A stretch of DNA of 14,882 bases from JAGVWT01 sp964538405 (GTDB taxonomy: Archaea; Nanobdellota; Nanobdellia; Pacearchaeales; GW2011-AR1): NCBI GenBank assembly GCA_964538405.1, contig CAZIET010000011.1, positions 1 to 14,882 on the forward strand, given 5' to 3'. Below, piece by piece: positions 1 through 7,626 of this stretch. Position 1 is the first letter of the stretch. Each line of letters opens with the position of its first letter. A model generated the notes under the pieces. That model was given only the letters and a program-made list of their open reading frames with translations, was not told the DNA's origin and ran no database searches. Position numbers and translations under genes: made by a program.

Positions 1-5
1 GTGAC

Positions 6-38
6 AGGGATTATCCTTGCGCAGCAAGGATAATCCCT
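6..38. repeat. Perfect 15-bp inverted repeat, likely terminator hairpin
   Basis: The arms AGGGATTATCCTTGC (6-20) and its exact reverse complement (24-38) are separated by a 3-nt GCA loop. It lies at the 3' end of the minus-strand small membrane gene pair, and the TAG stop of the 35-aa ORF sits on its edge (37-39). That placement suggests a transcript-end hairpin for the minus-strand pair. No T-run follows within the few bases left in the window. It could instead be a dispersed palindromic repeat or the shared end of a gene lying before base 1. Confidence 0.6.
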
Positions 39-144
39 ATGAAATAGAATTAGTTATCTTATATATAGGTGTGATAATCGACACAATCAACAAACCCACC
101 ATACCGCCCAAGATAATCAAAATTATCTTTATGTTGTGCTTCAT
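37..144 (-). CDS. 35-aa single-pass membrane microprotein
   Basis: Unrecognised very short ORF. It reads MKHNIKIILIILGGMVGL and continues through LIVSIITPIYKITNSIS to a TAG stop. Nearly all of residues 4-28 are hydrophobic, so one transmembrane helix with a short basic N-terminus is predicted. Its ATG overlaps the TGA stop of the upstream 67-aa membrane gene in an ATGA arrangement, the typical sign of translational coupling, so both would come from one transcript that ends at the hairpin covering 6-38. The overlap and the uninterrupted hydrophobic run are the only support. No family is recognised, and a chance ORF cannot be excluded at this length. Confidence 0.5.
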   Translation of the reverse strand: MKHNIKIILIILGGMVGLLIVSIITPIYKITNSIS

Positions 145-344
145 GCGAGTTTCTTCAATAAATTTTTATTTAAATACAAAATAAGAATTCCTGCAATTAT
201 TGATATCACATAGCTTAAAAAATAATTGTTTGGATAAAGATATACATCAAGCAATCCCCATGTCCCCCTCCAGAATAATACAATTGCAAGGGCAATCATA
301 AGTGTAAAAAACACCTCTTTTATATGGCTTCTCCAGTTCATCAT
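141..344 (-). CDS. Small two-TM membrane protein, FWRG-W-LLD motif
   Basis: A 67-aa protein with two predicted membrane helices (about residues 10-24 and 42-58). They are joined by a short loop carrying the striking motif FWRGTWGLLDVYLYPNN (24-40). I recall similar RG-WGLLD-YLFP-N small membrane proteins annotated as hypothetical in archaea; the function is unknown. The start is a tandem ATG-ATG. A TATA-like element on the same strand (363-370) has its centre 23-26 nt upstream of the two ATGs, which fits leaderless transcription. The stop TGA overlaps the start of the 35-aa ORF, so the two probably form a tiny membrane operon. The basic C-terminal tail (KNLLKK) suggests that end is cytoplasmic. 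Confidence 0.75.
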   Translation of the reverse strand: MMNWRSHIKEVFFTLMIALAIVLFWRGTWGLLDVYLYPNNYFLSYVISIIAGILILYLNKNLLKKLA

Positions 345-362
345 TAGAAATACGAAATAGAG

Positions 363-370
363 TTTTTAAG
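363..370 (-). promoter_or_regulatory. TATA-like box for the 67-aa membrane gene
   Basis: The minus-strand sequence is CTTAAAAA, centred about 23-26 nt upstream of the tandem ATG. It shares the 345-415 intergenic stretch with the divergent promoter of the DUF5680 gene. Confidence 0.5.
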
Positions 371-386
371 TTTTACATTCACAAGA

Positions 387-395
387 TTTAAAAAT
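387..395 (+). promoter_or_regulatory. TATA box for the DUF5680 gene
   Basis: TTTAAAAAT centred about 25 nt upstream of the ATG at 416. Archaeal TATA boxes sit about 25-27 nt before the transcription start, so the message would begin at or next to this ATG. This supports ATG 416 over the in-frame GTG at 404, which would lie upstream of the transcript. Confidence 0.6.
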
Positions 396-415
396 AAATA
401 TTCGTGTTAGCTGAA

Positions 416-907
416 ATGAATCATCCTATTGAACTAAGTAGATTAGTAAAATTCCTTAAGAAATCAAATAAAGAAACTTATGCAAATAAAGCTGCTCTAA
501 AAGCACCTTCCACTAGACCAGGCTCTGAAGATTATCATTTTGAGGCAGATGGATTAGTTTATCATGATACTTATTGGGGAAGTAGAAATTTCCTAGGGGG
601 AGAACAAATATGGCTATCTGAAGACTTTGCTAAACAGGCTCCAGCGAAATGGGGGATGAATTACTTTGGTTTCGTGTTGGATAGTAATGTTAATGAAGGT
701 GAACTGTACAACTTCTTAAGAGAAGCTTTAATGCAACCAGAGGATGATGTAAAAATTCCAGTGAGGGGACCAGTTACCTTTTCCAAAGGTAATAAGAGAT
801 ATTGGTTTTCGGTCAAAGGAGATCTTACAAACTTCAATGGGTTGGAGTCCATATCAATTGATAATAGAGTAGTGTATAGATGCAGAGTCCATGGTGGATT
901 TATCTAA
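416..907 (+). CDS. DUF5680 domain protein
   Basis: A 163-aa soluble protein that I recognise as a DUF5680-type domain. Family-like blocks are visible in order: a leading helix (ELSRLVKFLKKSNKETYA), GSEDYHFEADGLVYHDTYWG, NFLGGEQIW, WGMNYFG, a helix with FLREAL, PVRGP and a C-terminal RVHGGFI. The biochemical role is unknown; in bacteria this domain also occurs fused to HTH regulators, which is absent here. The start is set at ATG 416 rather than GTG 404 because of promoter spacing. The gene stands alone, divergent from the small membrane pair. It converges on fttA with only 2 nt between the two TAA stops, so any terminator must lie inside the opposing coding sequence. Confidence 0.85.
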   Translation: MNHPIELSRLVKFLKKSNKETYANKAALKAPSTRPGSEDYHFEADGLVYHDTYWGSRNFLGGEQIWLSEDFAKQAPAKWGMNYFGFVLDSNVNEGELYNFLREALMQPEDDVKIPVRGPVTFSKGNKRYWFSVKGDLTNFNGLESISIDNRVVYRCRVHGGFI

Positions 908-909
908 AG

Positions 910-2793
910 TTATTTCAGCTTCACTGTCTCTAGAATTCTAGGAACGAGCGTTTCGATATGATACATTTTATACAAAGTGGATGCAAGATCAAGAGACTTT
1001 GATACTTCTCCATGCATAACCATAACCTTCTTTGGTTTAGGACTTATTTTCTTAAAGAAAGACATCAATTCACTTCGTGTTGCATGGGCAGTCAATCTGG
1101 AAATCTGAACTTCCAAATTTATTTTTACAATTTCTTCCTTGTTTCCTATTGAAGCCATCCTTACAGTCTTTACCCCTTCCTGAATTTGCCTTCCCAAACT
1201 CCCTGATCCCTGATAACAGACAAAAATCAACATGTTCTTTTCATTGCTTGCAAATTCCTTCAAATATTCAACACTTGCTCCTCCAGTAAGCATTCCCGAA
1301 GTTGCAAGAACAACGCAAGGACCGCCTTCAATTACTTTCTTTCTCTCTTCAGGCGAACCAACACGTTTGAAAACATCCGATGTAAATGGATTCTTATCTT
1401 GAAAGGTCATTGCCTTGATCCTATTGTTCAAGAAATCCGGATAAGCAGTATGAATTGCATTAATGTCCCAAATCATCCCATCAATGTAAACCGGAATATC
1501 TTTCATTCTCCCGAATTTTATTGCGTCTTCTATTATCAGCATGGTTTCCTGCGCTCGCCCCAATCCCAATTCCGGAATCAAGACTTTCCCGCCACGCTCC
1601 GCCGCAGAATTTATAAGACTAATGAAACGGTCTTCCGCCTCTTTTCTTGGAGGAAGAACATCTTCTTTTGCCCCATATGTTGATTCAGTTATTACAGATT
1701 CCAATCTCGGGAAATTTACAGCAGCTGATTCAAGCAATCTTGTTCTCGCGAATTTGTAGTCTCCGGTATAAAGGAGGTTGTGAGATCCATTTCCAATATT
1801 AATGTGAACCATTGCACTTCCAAGTACATGTCCTGCATTGTACAAAGTGATTCTTATGTCTGATGTAACATCAGTCACCTCATTGTATCCAAGGCAAATG
1901 CTATGCTTTACCATTTCCTTTATGTCTGTTGAGCTGTATAACGGCTTTTCTGCCTGCTTGTATGCAACACCTATAAAATCAAGCGCCAAAAGAGAGGCAA
2001 TATCCCTCGATGGAAGAGTCATGTAAACCGGTCCCTTGTAACCCATCTTGTAAAGGTATGGAACCATCCCAACATGATCTATGTGTGCATGACTGATTAT
2101 AACAGCATCAAGATCATCCAGACTAAATTCAGGAATGTTGAAGAATGGAAATTTTTCCTCTCCTGATGTTGAAACATCTATTCCGCAATCAAGCAATATT
2201 TTAGAACGGGGAGTTTGCAACAACACACAACTACGCCCAACCTGCCTTGCTGCTCCCAAGAAAGTCAACCTTATCCATTCATCCGTTCTTTTGGGATCAT
2301 ATTCAGAATAAATCTCTTTTCCAACTGAATTAAGGAACCTTCTTCTATAATTGTTGTTTGCATACAAAACCTCCCTGATATTTTCAACTATCTTTGATTT
2401 TATTGAAGGGCTTCTCTGAACCTGGATTGTCCAAAGAGTTTTGTTTTTTATCTCATCCAATGTGCTTCCCATTTTTCCAATCACCATTCCCGGCTTTTTT
2501 GCTTCAATGATAACTATGCTTCTGTAATTGTCGAACAAAACGTTTGTTATTTCGGCTTCTTGTGGGATAATATTTCTTATTACCTCTTCTGTTTTTTCTG
2601 AAGACATCAAAATATCCTTATCTGCGCGGAGCTCAATTCTTTTCTTAATTTCATTTACGATTTTTCTTATCTCTCCGCTTCCATGCTTAAAGAAATCCTC
2701 GTCATCAGTATAAAGGACAATATTTGCCCCTTCAAAACTGGCTTCCGTTATTTTTCCTTTTAATTTCTCTGTTATGCTTTTTAGAAAATCCAT
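910..2793 (-). CDS. fttA: FttA/aCPSF1, KH-domain beta-CASP termination ribonuclease
   Basis: A 627-aa archaeal CPSF73 homologue, the factor that cleaves nascent RNA after U-rich tracts and terminates transcription. The length is normal for the family. The N-terminal region (about 1-170) carries the KH-type RNA-binding domains, with GKMG at 106-109. A metallo-beta-lactamase core follows, with HAHIDH at 235-240 (zinc ligands), GHVLGSAM at 321-328 and GDYKF at 344-348. The beta-CASP insert includes ESTYG (370-374) and LGLGRAQE (about 409-416). The C-terminal metal ligands are TAHATRSEL (568-576) and VMHGE (592-596). All expected catalytic motifs are present, so it should be active. It lies 41 nt downstream of psmB on the same strand, an order I recall from other archaea. 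No convincing Shine-Dalgarno site precedes its ATG. Confidence 0.97.
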   Translation of the reverse strand: MDFLKSITEKLKGKITEASFEGANIVLYTDDEDFFKHGSGEIRKIVNEIKKRIELRADKDILMSSEKTEEVIRNIIPQEAEITNVLFDNYRSIVIIEAKKPGMVIGKMGSTLDEIKNKTLWTIQVQRSPSIKSKIVENIREVLYANNNYRRRFLNSVGKEIYSEYDPKRTDEWIRLTFLGAARQVGRSCVLLQTPRSKILLDCGIDVSTSGEEKFPFFNIPEFSLDDLDAVIISHAHIDHVGMVPYLYKMGYKGPVYMTLPSRDIASLLALDFIGVAYKQAEKPLYSSTDIKEMVKHSICLGYNEVTDVTSDIRITLYNAGHVLGSAMVHINIGNGSHNLLYTGDYKFARTRLLESAAVNFPRLESVITESTYGAKEDVLPPRKEAEDRFISLINSAAERGGKVLIPELGLGRAQETMLIIEDAIKFGRMKDIPVYIDGMIWDINAIHTAYPDFLNNRIKAMTFQDKNPFTSDVFKRVGSPEERKKVIEGGPCVVLATSGMLTGGASVEYLKEFASNEKNMLIFVCYQGSGSLGRQIQEGVKTVRMASIGNKEEIVKINLEVQISRLTAHATRSELMSFFKKISPKPKKVMVMHGEVSKSLDLASTLYKMYHIETLVPRILETVKLK

Positions 2794-2834
2794 CTTAAAA
2801 TTTAAAAATAAAAATCACTTATTGAATATGAAAA

Positions 2835-3476
2835 CTACTCAGACTCATAATCAGGCCTTATTTCCTGGCTAATTACTTGCTTGATTCCGTCTCTTGTGAT
2901 TGTAAACACATCAAATCCGTTTCCACTTGCAGTGTCCCTTTGTGTCGAGGATTTCAGTGCTTCAACTGCCAATTTAACTCCTTCTTCTACATGTGTATTT
3001 GGCTTGTATTGTCTTTCTAATAATCCCAGAACAAAAGCAAATCCACTTCCTAAATTAGCATCATAATCTAAAACCTTTTCAACATGACCTGCAGGATCAA
3101 CAGTATAAAGTTCAGTTGAACCATCCTCATTAATTCCACCGAGCATTGCGCCTATGTGTCCTGCCTGTGAGTTTACTAAAACTGAAAGTAAATTGGCAGC
3201 CTCTTTAACAGTTGGTCTTGATCGCGATTTCAATTCCTTAAGCCTTAATTCTGCTTCCAAAACCATTTTTGTTTTTTTCATAACAAAGGCAGACCCAGCC
3301 CCAGAGTAAAGAAAATAATCACCTACTTTTAATGTTTTTTGCATATGTTTGGAAACTACCACAGACCCACCTATTGTTACACGCCTATCAGAGGCCATCA
3401 CAACCCCGTCTTTGCAGACAATTCCCAATATAGTTGTCCCTGTTTTCATTACTGAATTTTTTAGGTCTTGTTCCAT
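2835..3476 (-). CDS. psmB: 20S proteasome beta subunit
   Basis: A 213-aa precursor of the catalytic beta subunit. A 13-residue propeptide ending in TG precedes the mature N-terminal Thr14, the nucleophile released by autocleavage. The other active-site residues are visible: Asp30 (Asp17 in mature numbering) in ASDRRVT, a lysine around 47 (Lys33 equivalent), SGAG at 58-61, LGSG at 142-145 and Asp181 in RDTASGNG. It assembles with PsmA, encoded on the opposite strand at 11321, into the 20S particle. The gene is followed by fttA after 41 nt with no obvious terminator, so the two are probably cotranscribed. The stop is TAG. Confidence 0.98.
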   Translation of the reverse strand: MEQDLKNSVMKTGTTILGIVCKDGVVMASDRRVTIGGSVVVSKHMQKTLKVGDYFLYSGAGSAFVMKKTKMVLEAELRLKELKSRSRPTVKEAANLLSVLVNSQAGHIGAMLGGINEDGSTELYTVDPAGHVEKVLDYDANLGSGFAFVLGLLERQYKPNTHVEEGVKLAVEALKSSTQRDTASGNGFDVFTITRDGIKQVISQEIRPDYESE

Positions 3477-3508
3477 TTTTGTGTTAATAATGCAAAGAGT
3501 TACTAGAA

Positions 3509-3515
3509 CTTATAA
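3509..3515 (-). promoter_or_regulatory. Candidate TATA box for psmB
   Basis: The minus strand reads TTATAAG centred about 36 nt upstream of the psmB ATG, predicting a leader of about 10 nt. A second, better-matching TATA element (TTTATAAAA on the minus strand, about 3535-3543) would give a leader of about 37 nt. I cannot decide between them from sequence alone. Confidence 0.4.
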
Positions 3516-3551
3516 TCCCATTTAAGAATAAGATTTTATAAATCTTTTGGT

Positions 3552-3557
3552 AAAAAA
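3552..3557 (-). terminator. Oligo-T tract after the 114-aa gene
   Basis: Six consecutive T on the minus strand, about 15 nt beyond the stop of the 114-aa gene. Archaeal intrinsic termination, and FttA-assisted termination, use such U-rich tracts. No stable hairpin is needed or seen. Confidence 0.45.
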
Positions 3558-3571
3558 TCTAGGACAAAGTC

Positions 3572-3916
3572 TTACAAAGAATAATTTTTTCTAGCTTGAT
3601 CTCTCATCCTTTCAAAAGGATCAAACATAGTTCTTGATTTAAATCTAGCTTGATTATAATCTTCTGCACTAAGTGCACCAGAAGATCTATAAACACTTAA
3701 TCTTTCAAAATACTGTCGTTCTGCTAAATCAATTTGTGCTAAAGCTCCATTAAGATGGTCTCGGGCTTCTTTTTTCTTACTCTGTGCAAGAATACTTATT
3801 GGTTTTATTCTAATTGTTAATTTTAATCTTTTAACAGCCGCATCCAATTCTTCTCTTATATTAACTTTTCCCAACATTGATCTTTGTGGCTCTTTATGTT
3901 CAAGACTAAATTCCAT
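3572..3916 (-). CDS. Unrecognised 114-aa helical protein
   Basis: I recognise no family. The 114-aa product is charged and probably mostly helical. A basic stretch lies at about 26-50 (AAVKRLKLTIRIKPISILAQ), followed by a helix-turn-helix-like pair of long helices (about 51-75 and 82-112). There is no signal peptide, membrane helix or cysteine motif. The ATG at 3916 sits about 26 nt after the centre of a strong TATA box, so the message is probably leaderless and the gene is its own unit between rad50 and psmB. An oligo-T tract follows. Its codons favour T or A in third position. A small lineage-specific gene is the likeliest reading. Confidence 0.7.
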   Translation of the reverse strand: MEFSLEHKEPQRSMLGKVNIREELDAAVKRLKLTIRIKPISILAQSKKKEARDHLNGALAQIDLAERQYFERLSVYRSSGALSAEDYNQARFKSRTMFDPFERMRDQARKNYSL

Positions 3917-3937
3917 AAATTAAATCAAAAGAAATAC

Positions 3938-3946
3938 TTTATAAAT
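3938..3946 (-). promoter_or_regulatory. TATA box for the 114-aa gene
   Basis: TTTATAAAT (ATTTATAAA on the minus strand) is centred about 26 nt upstream of the ATG, the spacing expected for a leaderless transcript. It lies in the 58-nt gap after the rad50 stop. Confidence 0.6.
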
Positions 3947-3974
3947 CTTTCTACCATTACTACTGTTAAGTTAC

Positions 3975-6023
3975 TCAAAATTCAACCTTTGATATGCCAT
4001 TTTCTTTCTTGAATCTTATTATATTTTCAACAAAAGCCTCTATCTTTTGCTCATGGCTGACTATAATCAGTTGTTTTACATTCAGCTGATTTAGAACATC
4101 ACGCATTTTATCGAGTTGCTGCGAAGAAAATCCATCTGTTGGTTCGTCCAGGATAACTAGGTCTTTTGTTTCAATGTTGCTAAGAACGGAATTAATCAGT
4201 TGATTCAATGCCAGACGGTATGCAAGCGCCACCGCCGTCCTTTCTCCTCCAGAAAGATACTCGTAATCCAACTCGTAATCCTGCTGTTCAATTATGGGGG
4301 TGAAATCGTCCCTAACGTAGGCATTAAATGATTCCGAAACCAGCATTGAAAACCATTCCGAAAAGATTCTTGAGAATTCATGCTTCAGTTTCATCATTAT
4401 ATTTTTCTCAATAAGTGAAACCATGTCTGTAAAATCACTTGAAAGCCAGTTTTCCACTTCCGTCAAATAATTTATTTGCTCCCTTATTTTTTCAGATTCT
4501 GCAATTCTTGACTTGATTTCTTTTATCTGCCTTCCCAAAAATTCTATTTCTCTTTTACTTTCAACCACTTTTATTTCCGCAGCCCTTTCTTGAGACAAAG
4601 CCATGTCGAGTCTTCTGTTTATTTCTTCAAATCTTTTTTCATATTCTTCAAGCAAAGCAAAACTTTCAGATAGTAAATTTAGGGAATTGTTCAACGATTC
4701 AATTTCAATTCTCAAAAGCTCGTTTGATTTTAGTATCTCCTGCATGTGATTGATCTTGCTTGCCAAATCCTGACTTCTTAATTTCAATAGATTCATTTCT
4801 TGCAGTCTTTTCTCCAGTATTGCTATTTCTATATTAAGATTTTTTGATCTTTCAAGAAGATTATTTTTTTCTGAAGCTAAAGTAGTGAGTTTGTTGTTGC
4901 TTTCTAATATTTCATGATCGCATTTCTGCGCTATATTTGTTTTATATGAATCGTTGACAATCTGCAAACAAGTAGGGCAGGTATCAAGATGAGAAATTTT
5001 GTTTTTTAGTATATTGTTTTCTGTATTTTTAGCGCTGAGTGAATTTATTTCGGATGAAATCTTTATCAGGTCTTCATTGGCTTTGTCCTTGTCCTTTTTC
5101 TTTATCTCAATTTCCCGTGTTAAAAACAAAAAATCTTGTTCGGAGAACTTTATTTTTTCTATTTCTTGAATTTGCAGGTTTAAACTGTTAATAAGGCGCT
5201 CATTATTTGCAATCATATCTGCTTTATTTATTACAGTCAGCTTGTTCTTTTCAATTTCCCTATCCAGTTTATTTCTTTCCTCGACTTTCTGAGTTACATT
5301 TTCCCTTTCTTCCTGTATTTTCTTGGTTTCCTGTTTTTTTAGTAAAAAATCGTTATTTATGGAAAAAGATTCCGTGTTTTTTAATTGCAATTCAGTTTCC
5401 TTCCCAGAAAGATTCAACATTTCCTTTCCAACATTAGATATCATCCCTTCCTTAATTCTTTTTTCTTCACGAATTTTTGATGCAAGCAAAGAAACGTTTT
5501 CTAAAATAGTCTTGTACTTATCAATTCCAAAAATATATCTTAAAGTATTCATCCTCGATTCGGAGTCTTCCTGTATTATCTGCTTCATTTCTTCCTGAGG
5601 AGTATAAACCGTAAATTTGTACAGGATATTTTGCTTTTTTGAATATTCTTTTGGATAGTTAAGTAGATCCAGAATAAAGCTCTTCAATTCCATCACAGAA
5701 AGCTGTGTTTTCGAACCGTCAATAGTAAGATAACAGGTATCTTGAGATATGGACTTGCTTTTCTTTAAATTTCTTTCAACAATTATCTCTTTTCCGTTTA
5801 TTTCAAAATGAAAGACTATCCCCCCTGTGTTTTTTCCATTCTTAAGCAAGGACGAACTTTTCTGTCCTGGCTGCAAACCAAAAAGTGCAAACTCTATTGC
5901 CAGGAGTATAGATGTTTTTCCCGAACCTATGTCTCCAGACAGCAAGGTCGAACCTTCGGGGAAGACTACTTCCTGATTTTCGTAACTTCTTATGTTGTTC
6001 AGAACTATTTTTCTTATTTTCAT
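3975..6023 (-). CDS. rad50: Rad50 ATPase, short coiled-coil form
   Basis: A 682-aa SMC-like ATPase that works with Mre11 in DNA double-strand-break end processing. The N-terminal half of the ATPase has Walker A GDIGSGKTS (30-38) and a Q-loop region around VYTPQEEM (139-146). A coiled coil runs from about 165 to 345, the zinc hook CPTC is at 349-352, and the return coil runs to about 525. The C-terminal half carries signature LSGGERTA (590-597), Walker B LVILDEPTD (622-630) and H-loop SHE (656-658). All catalytic elements are present. Family members such as the Pyrococcus protein are nearer 880 aa, so the coiled-coil arm is unusually short here. The ATG follows the mre11 stop after 1 nt (TAAtATG), so translation is surely coupled. 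The stop is TGA, with an in-frame TAA three codons later. Confidence 0.97.
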   Translation of the reverse strand: MKIRKIVLNNIRSYENQEVVFPEGSTLLSGDIGSGKTSILLAIEFALFGLQPGQKSSSLLKNGKNTGGIVFHFEINGKEIIVERNLKKSKSISQDTCYLTIDGSKTQLSVMELKSFILDLLNYPKEYSKKQNILYKFTVYTPQEEMKQIIQEDSESRMNTLRYIFGIDKYKTILENVSLLASKIREEKRIKEGMISNVGKEMLNLSGKETELQLKNTESFSINNDFLLKKQETKKIQEERENVTQKVEERNKLDREIEKNKLTVINKADMIANNERLINSLNLQIQEIEKIKFSEQDFLFLTREIEIKKKDKDKANEDLIKISSEINSLSAKNTENNILKNKISHLDTCPTCLQIVNDSYKTNIAQKCDHEILESNNKLTTLASEKNNLLERSKNLNIEIAILEKRLQEMNLLKLRSQDLASKINHMQEILKSNELLRIEIESLNNSLNLLSESFALLEEYEKRFEEINRRLDMALSQERAAEIKVVESKREIEFLGRQIKEIKSRIAESEKIREQINYLTEVENWLSSDFTDMVSLIEKNIMMKLKHEFSRIFSEWFSMLVSESFNAYVRDDFTPIIEQQDYELDYEYLSGGERTAVALAYRLALNQLINSVLSNIETKDLVILDEPTDGFSSQQLDKMRDVLNQLNVKQLIIVSHEQKIEAFVENIIRFKKENGISKVEF

Positions 6024-6024
6024 A

Positions 6025-7191
6025 TTAAAATTTTAGGATTTTTTTAGATTCATCAAATATTCTTCTGAAAAAGTCATCGGAGGTTTCACCTTCCCTCTTT
6101 TCGGCAGACAAAGAATGAATTAGTCCTTCAGCAAACTGCTTGAATTTCGATTCGCTTTTTTCTAGAAATAGCCTTGTTGTCTCTTCTCCTATATTTTCGC
6201 TTCCAACATTAATTTCAATTGCTTCTTCTTTCTCTTTAAGCTCATGCGTATTCCTCAAAACAAAGTATGCTCCTTTTTTCATAACAAAATCCTCTATTAG
6301 CTTGAAATTTATGTTTGATATCTTAGAATCTTCCAACTCTCCAGAAAATCTTAGCAATACTATTTTGTCCCTCAAATCCTTCTGACTTAATTCAAAGATT
6401 GCTTCTTCGGTAGCTGTAACGGCACTTTTCACATTGAATCGTATTTGTTCAACATCTTTTTCTTTTAGTTCAATCTTTTTTCTTGTGTAGTCTTTTTTGT
6501 TTGTTTCTACAATATAAAAACTTCCACCTTTCAACTTTTCCAACTCCGCAAAATTATTTGGAAATACTGGACCTGGATAAACAAAATTTCCATATTGGAA
6601 GTCAATATGCAAATGTCCAAGAGCGTAATAATCTGCATGAGGCAACTCTTCTGTATTTATCGCCTCTATTGGAAGATTGCCAAAATTTCCCAACGCCTTG
6701 TCAATTGTTGTATGAAGCATCAAAATCTTGAATCCTTCAGTTTCCTTCAGTTTCATTTTTTTTAATTCATTGATTTCCAAACTTGTTTTTTTTCCGCGAT
6801 AACCATAAATTGCAATGTCCATATGAAGAGTTGGATTTAGTATAGATTCATCTCCTATAATTTCTACGTTTTCAACATTCTTGCAAAATCCCGTGTTTTC
6901 CAGAACATCAAGAAATGTTTTTCCAGAAACAGAATAGTCGTGACTTCCCGCAATAAAGAAACATTTTATTCCTGCATCATGTATTTTCCTGAATTCCGCG
7001 AAAGTCTTTTTCAGTATTTCTATTGGGGGGAATGCATTGTCAAAAAGGTCTCCGGCTATAAGGATAAAATCTACTTTTTCTTTGATACATACTTGGATAG
7101 CTTTCTGAAATGAGTGAAAGTTCAAGTCCCGCATCTCCTGTTGTTTCCATCCCCCTAAATGGACGTCTCCCATATGAGCAAATTTCACCAT
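6025..7191 (-). CDS. mre11: Mre11 nuclease
   Basis: A 388-aa DNA double-strand-break repair nuclease, partner of the adjacent Rad50. Phosphodiesterase motifs in order are GDVHLG (Asp9, His11), AGDLFD (Asp48), AGSHD (81-85), a histidine at 160 (LMLH) and GHLH (192-195: His193, His195). The third motif is usually GNHD; here the metal-binding Asn is Ser83. The capping and Rad50-binding region fills the C-terminal half, ending in a helical FFRRIFDESKK tail. The start is set at ATG 7191, although the frame stays open to an ATG at 7218. ATG 7191 has GGTG 5 nt upstream, and the TATA box at 7223-7230 would put the transcript start near 7200, after the 7218 codon. The divergent 103-aa gene shares this intergenic region. 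Confidence 0.96.
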   Translation of the reverse strand: MVKFAHMGDVHLGGWKQQEMRDLNFHSFQKAIQVCIKEKVDFILIAGDLFDNAFPPIEILKKTFAEFRKIHDAGIKCFFIAGSHDYSVSGKTFLDVLENTGFCKNVENVEIIGDESILNPTLHMDIAIYGYRGKKTSLEINELKKMKLKETEGFKILMLHTTIDKALGNFGNLPIEAINTEELPHADYYALGHLHIDFQYGNFVYPGPVFPNNFAELEKLKGGSFYIVETNKKDYTRKKIELKEKDVEQIRFNVKSAVTATEEAIFELSQKDLRDKIVLLRFSGELEDSKISNINFKLIEDFVMKKGAYFVLRNTHELKEKEEAIEINVGSENIGEETTRLFLEKSESKFKQFAEGLIHSLSAEKREGETSDDFFRRIFDESKKILKF

Positions 7192-7196
7192 TTTTA

Positions 7197-7200
7197 CACC
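7197..7200 (-). promoter_or_regulatory. Shine-Dalgarno site deciding the mre11 start
   Basis: On the minus strand GGTG precedes the ATG at 7191 by 5 nt. It matches part of the archaeal GGAGGTGAT consensus and favours this start over the upstream in-frame ATG at 7218. Confidence 0.5.
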
Positions 7201-7222
7201 TAAAATTCCAGCATTCAAGAAG

Positions 7223-7230
7223 TATATAAA
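7223..7230 (-). promoter_or_regulatory. TATA box for mre11-rad50
   Basis: TTTATATA on the minus strand, centred about 35 nt upstream of the mre11 ATG. It predicts a leader of about 9 nt that just contains the Shine-Dalgarno site. Confidence 0.6.
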
Positions 7231-7266
7231 GATGATTGCAAAAAAATAGAAGTGCGACTCATAAAG

Positions 7267-7275
7267 TTTAAAAAT
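7267..7275 (+). promoter_or_regulatory. TATA box for the 103-aa gene
   Basis: TTTAAAAAT centred about 24 nt upstream of the ATG at 7295, consistent with a leaderless message. It is divergent from the mre11 promoter, with about 40 nt between the two TATA elements. Confidence 0.6.
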
Positions 7276-7294
7276 AGAATTTTTATGAAGGGTT

Positions 7295-7606
7295 ATGGAA
7301 GATTTAGATAATCTTGTTATTTTGGCTGGTAGCGTAATGACTGCAGTAGCTTTAACTGGCTTTGCCTTTGAAAGGTTTGTGGAAAGAATAGTATGGCATC
7401 CTGAAAAAGATGAAGATATAGCCTATCAAATATTTTTACAAAAAGGAGTAGAATACACTGAAGGATTCCTCAATGGTAGAAAAGGAAGACTAAGCAACTT
7501 TTTTAATTCAGAATACAAGGCAGCAAGAAAAGCAATCGATAAACTAACTAATGGTTCATATAGCGAAAATGAAGTGTTAAGAAGTGGAAGGTTTTTCCAA
7601 GGATAA
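7295..7606 (+). CDS. Unrecognised 103-aa protein with N-terminal hydrophobic helix
   Basis: No family recognised. Residues 7-25 (LVILAGSVMTAVALTGFAF) form a hydrophobic segment that could be one membrane helix or an uncleaved anchor. The remaining 75 residues are polar and probably helical, with no cysteine or metal motif. The ATG sits directly at the transcript start predicted from the TATA box. The gene is alone between the divergent mre11-rad50 unit and the convergent methyltransferase gene, and only about 20 AT-rich bases separate it from the latter. Codons are strongly A/T-ending. It is a probable lineage-specific membrane-anchored protein. Confidence 0.7.
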   Translation: MEDLDNLVILAGSVMTAVALTGFAFERFVERIVWHPEKDEDIAYQIFLQKGVEYTEGFLNGRKGRLSNFFNSEYKAARKAIDKLTNGSYSENEVLRSGRFFQG

Positions 7607-7626
7607 ATTCATATATTATATTAATT

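Noticed and set aside
404..415. GTG 404 as start of the DUF5680 gene
   Set aside because: The TATA box at 387-395 places the transcript start at about 416, where an in-frame ATG lies.
7192..7218. ATG 7218 as the mre11 start
   Set aside because: It would precede the predicted transcript start, and the extra nine residues are not part of the Mre11 fold; ATG 7191 has a GGTG site.
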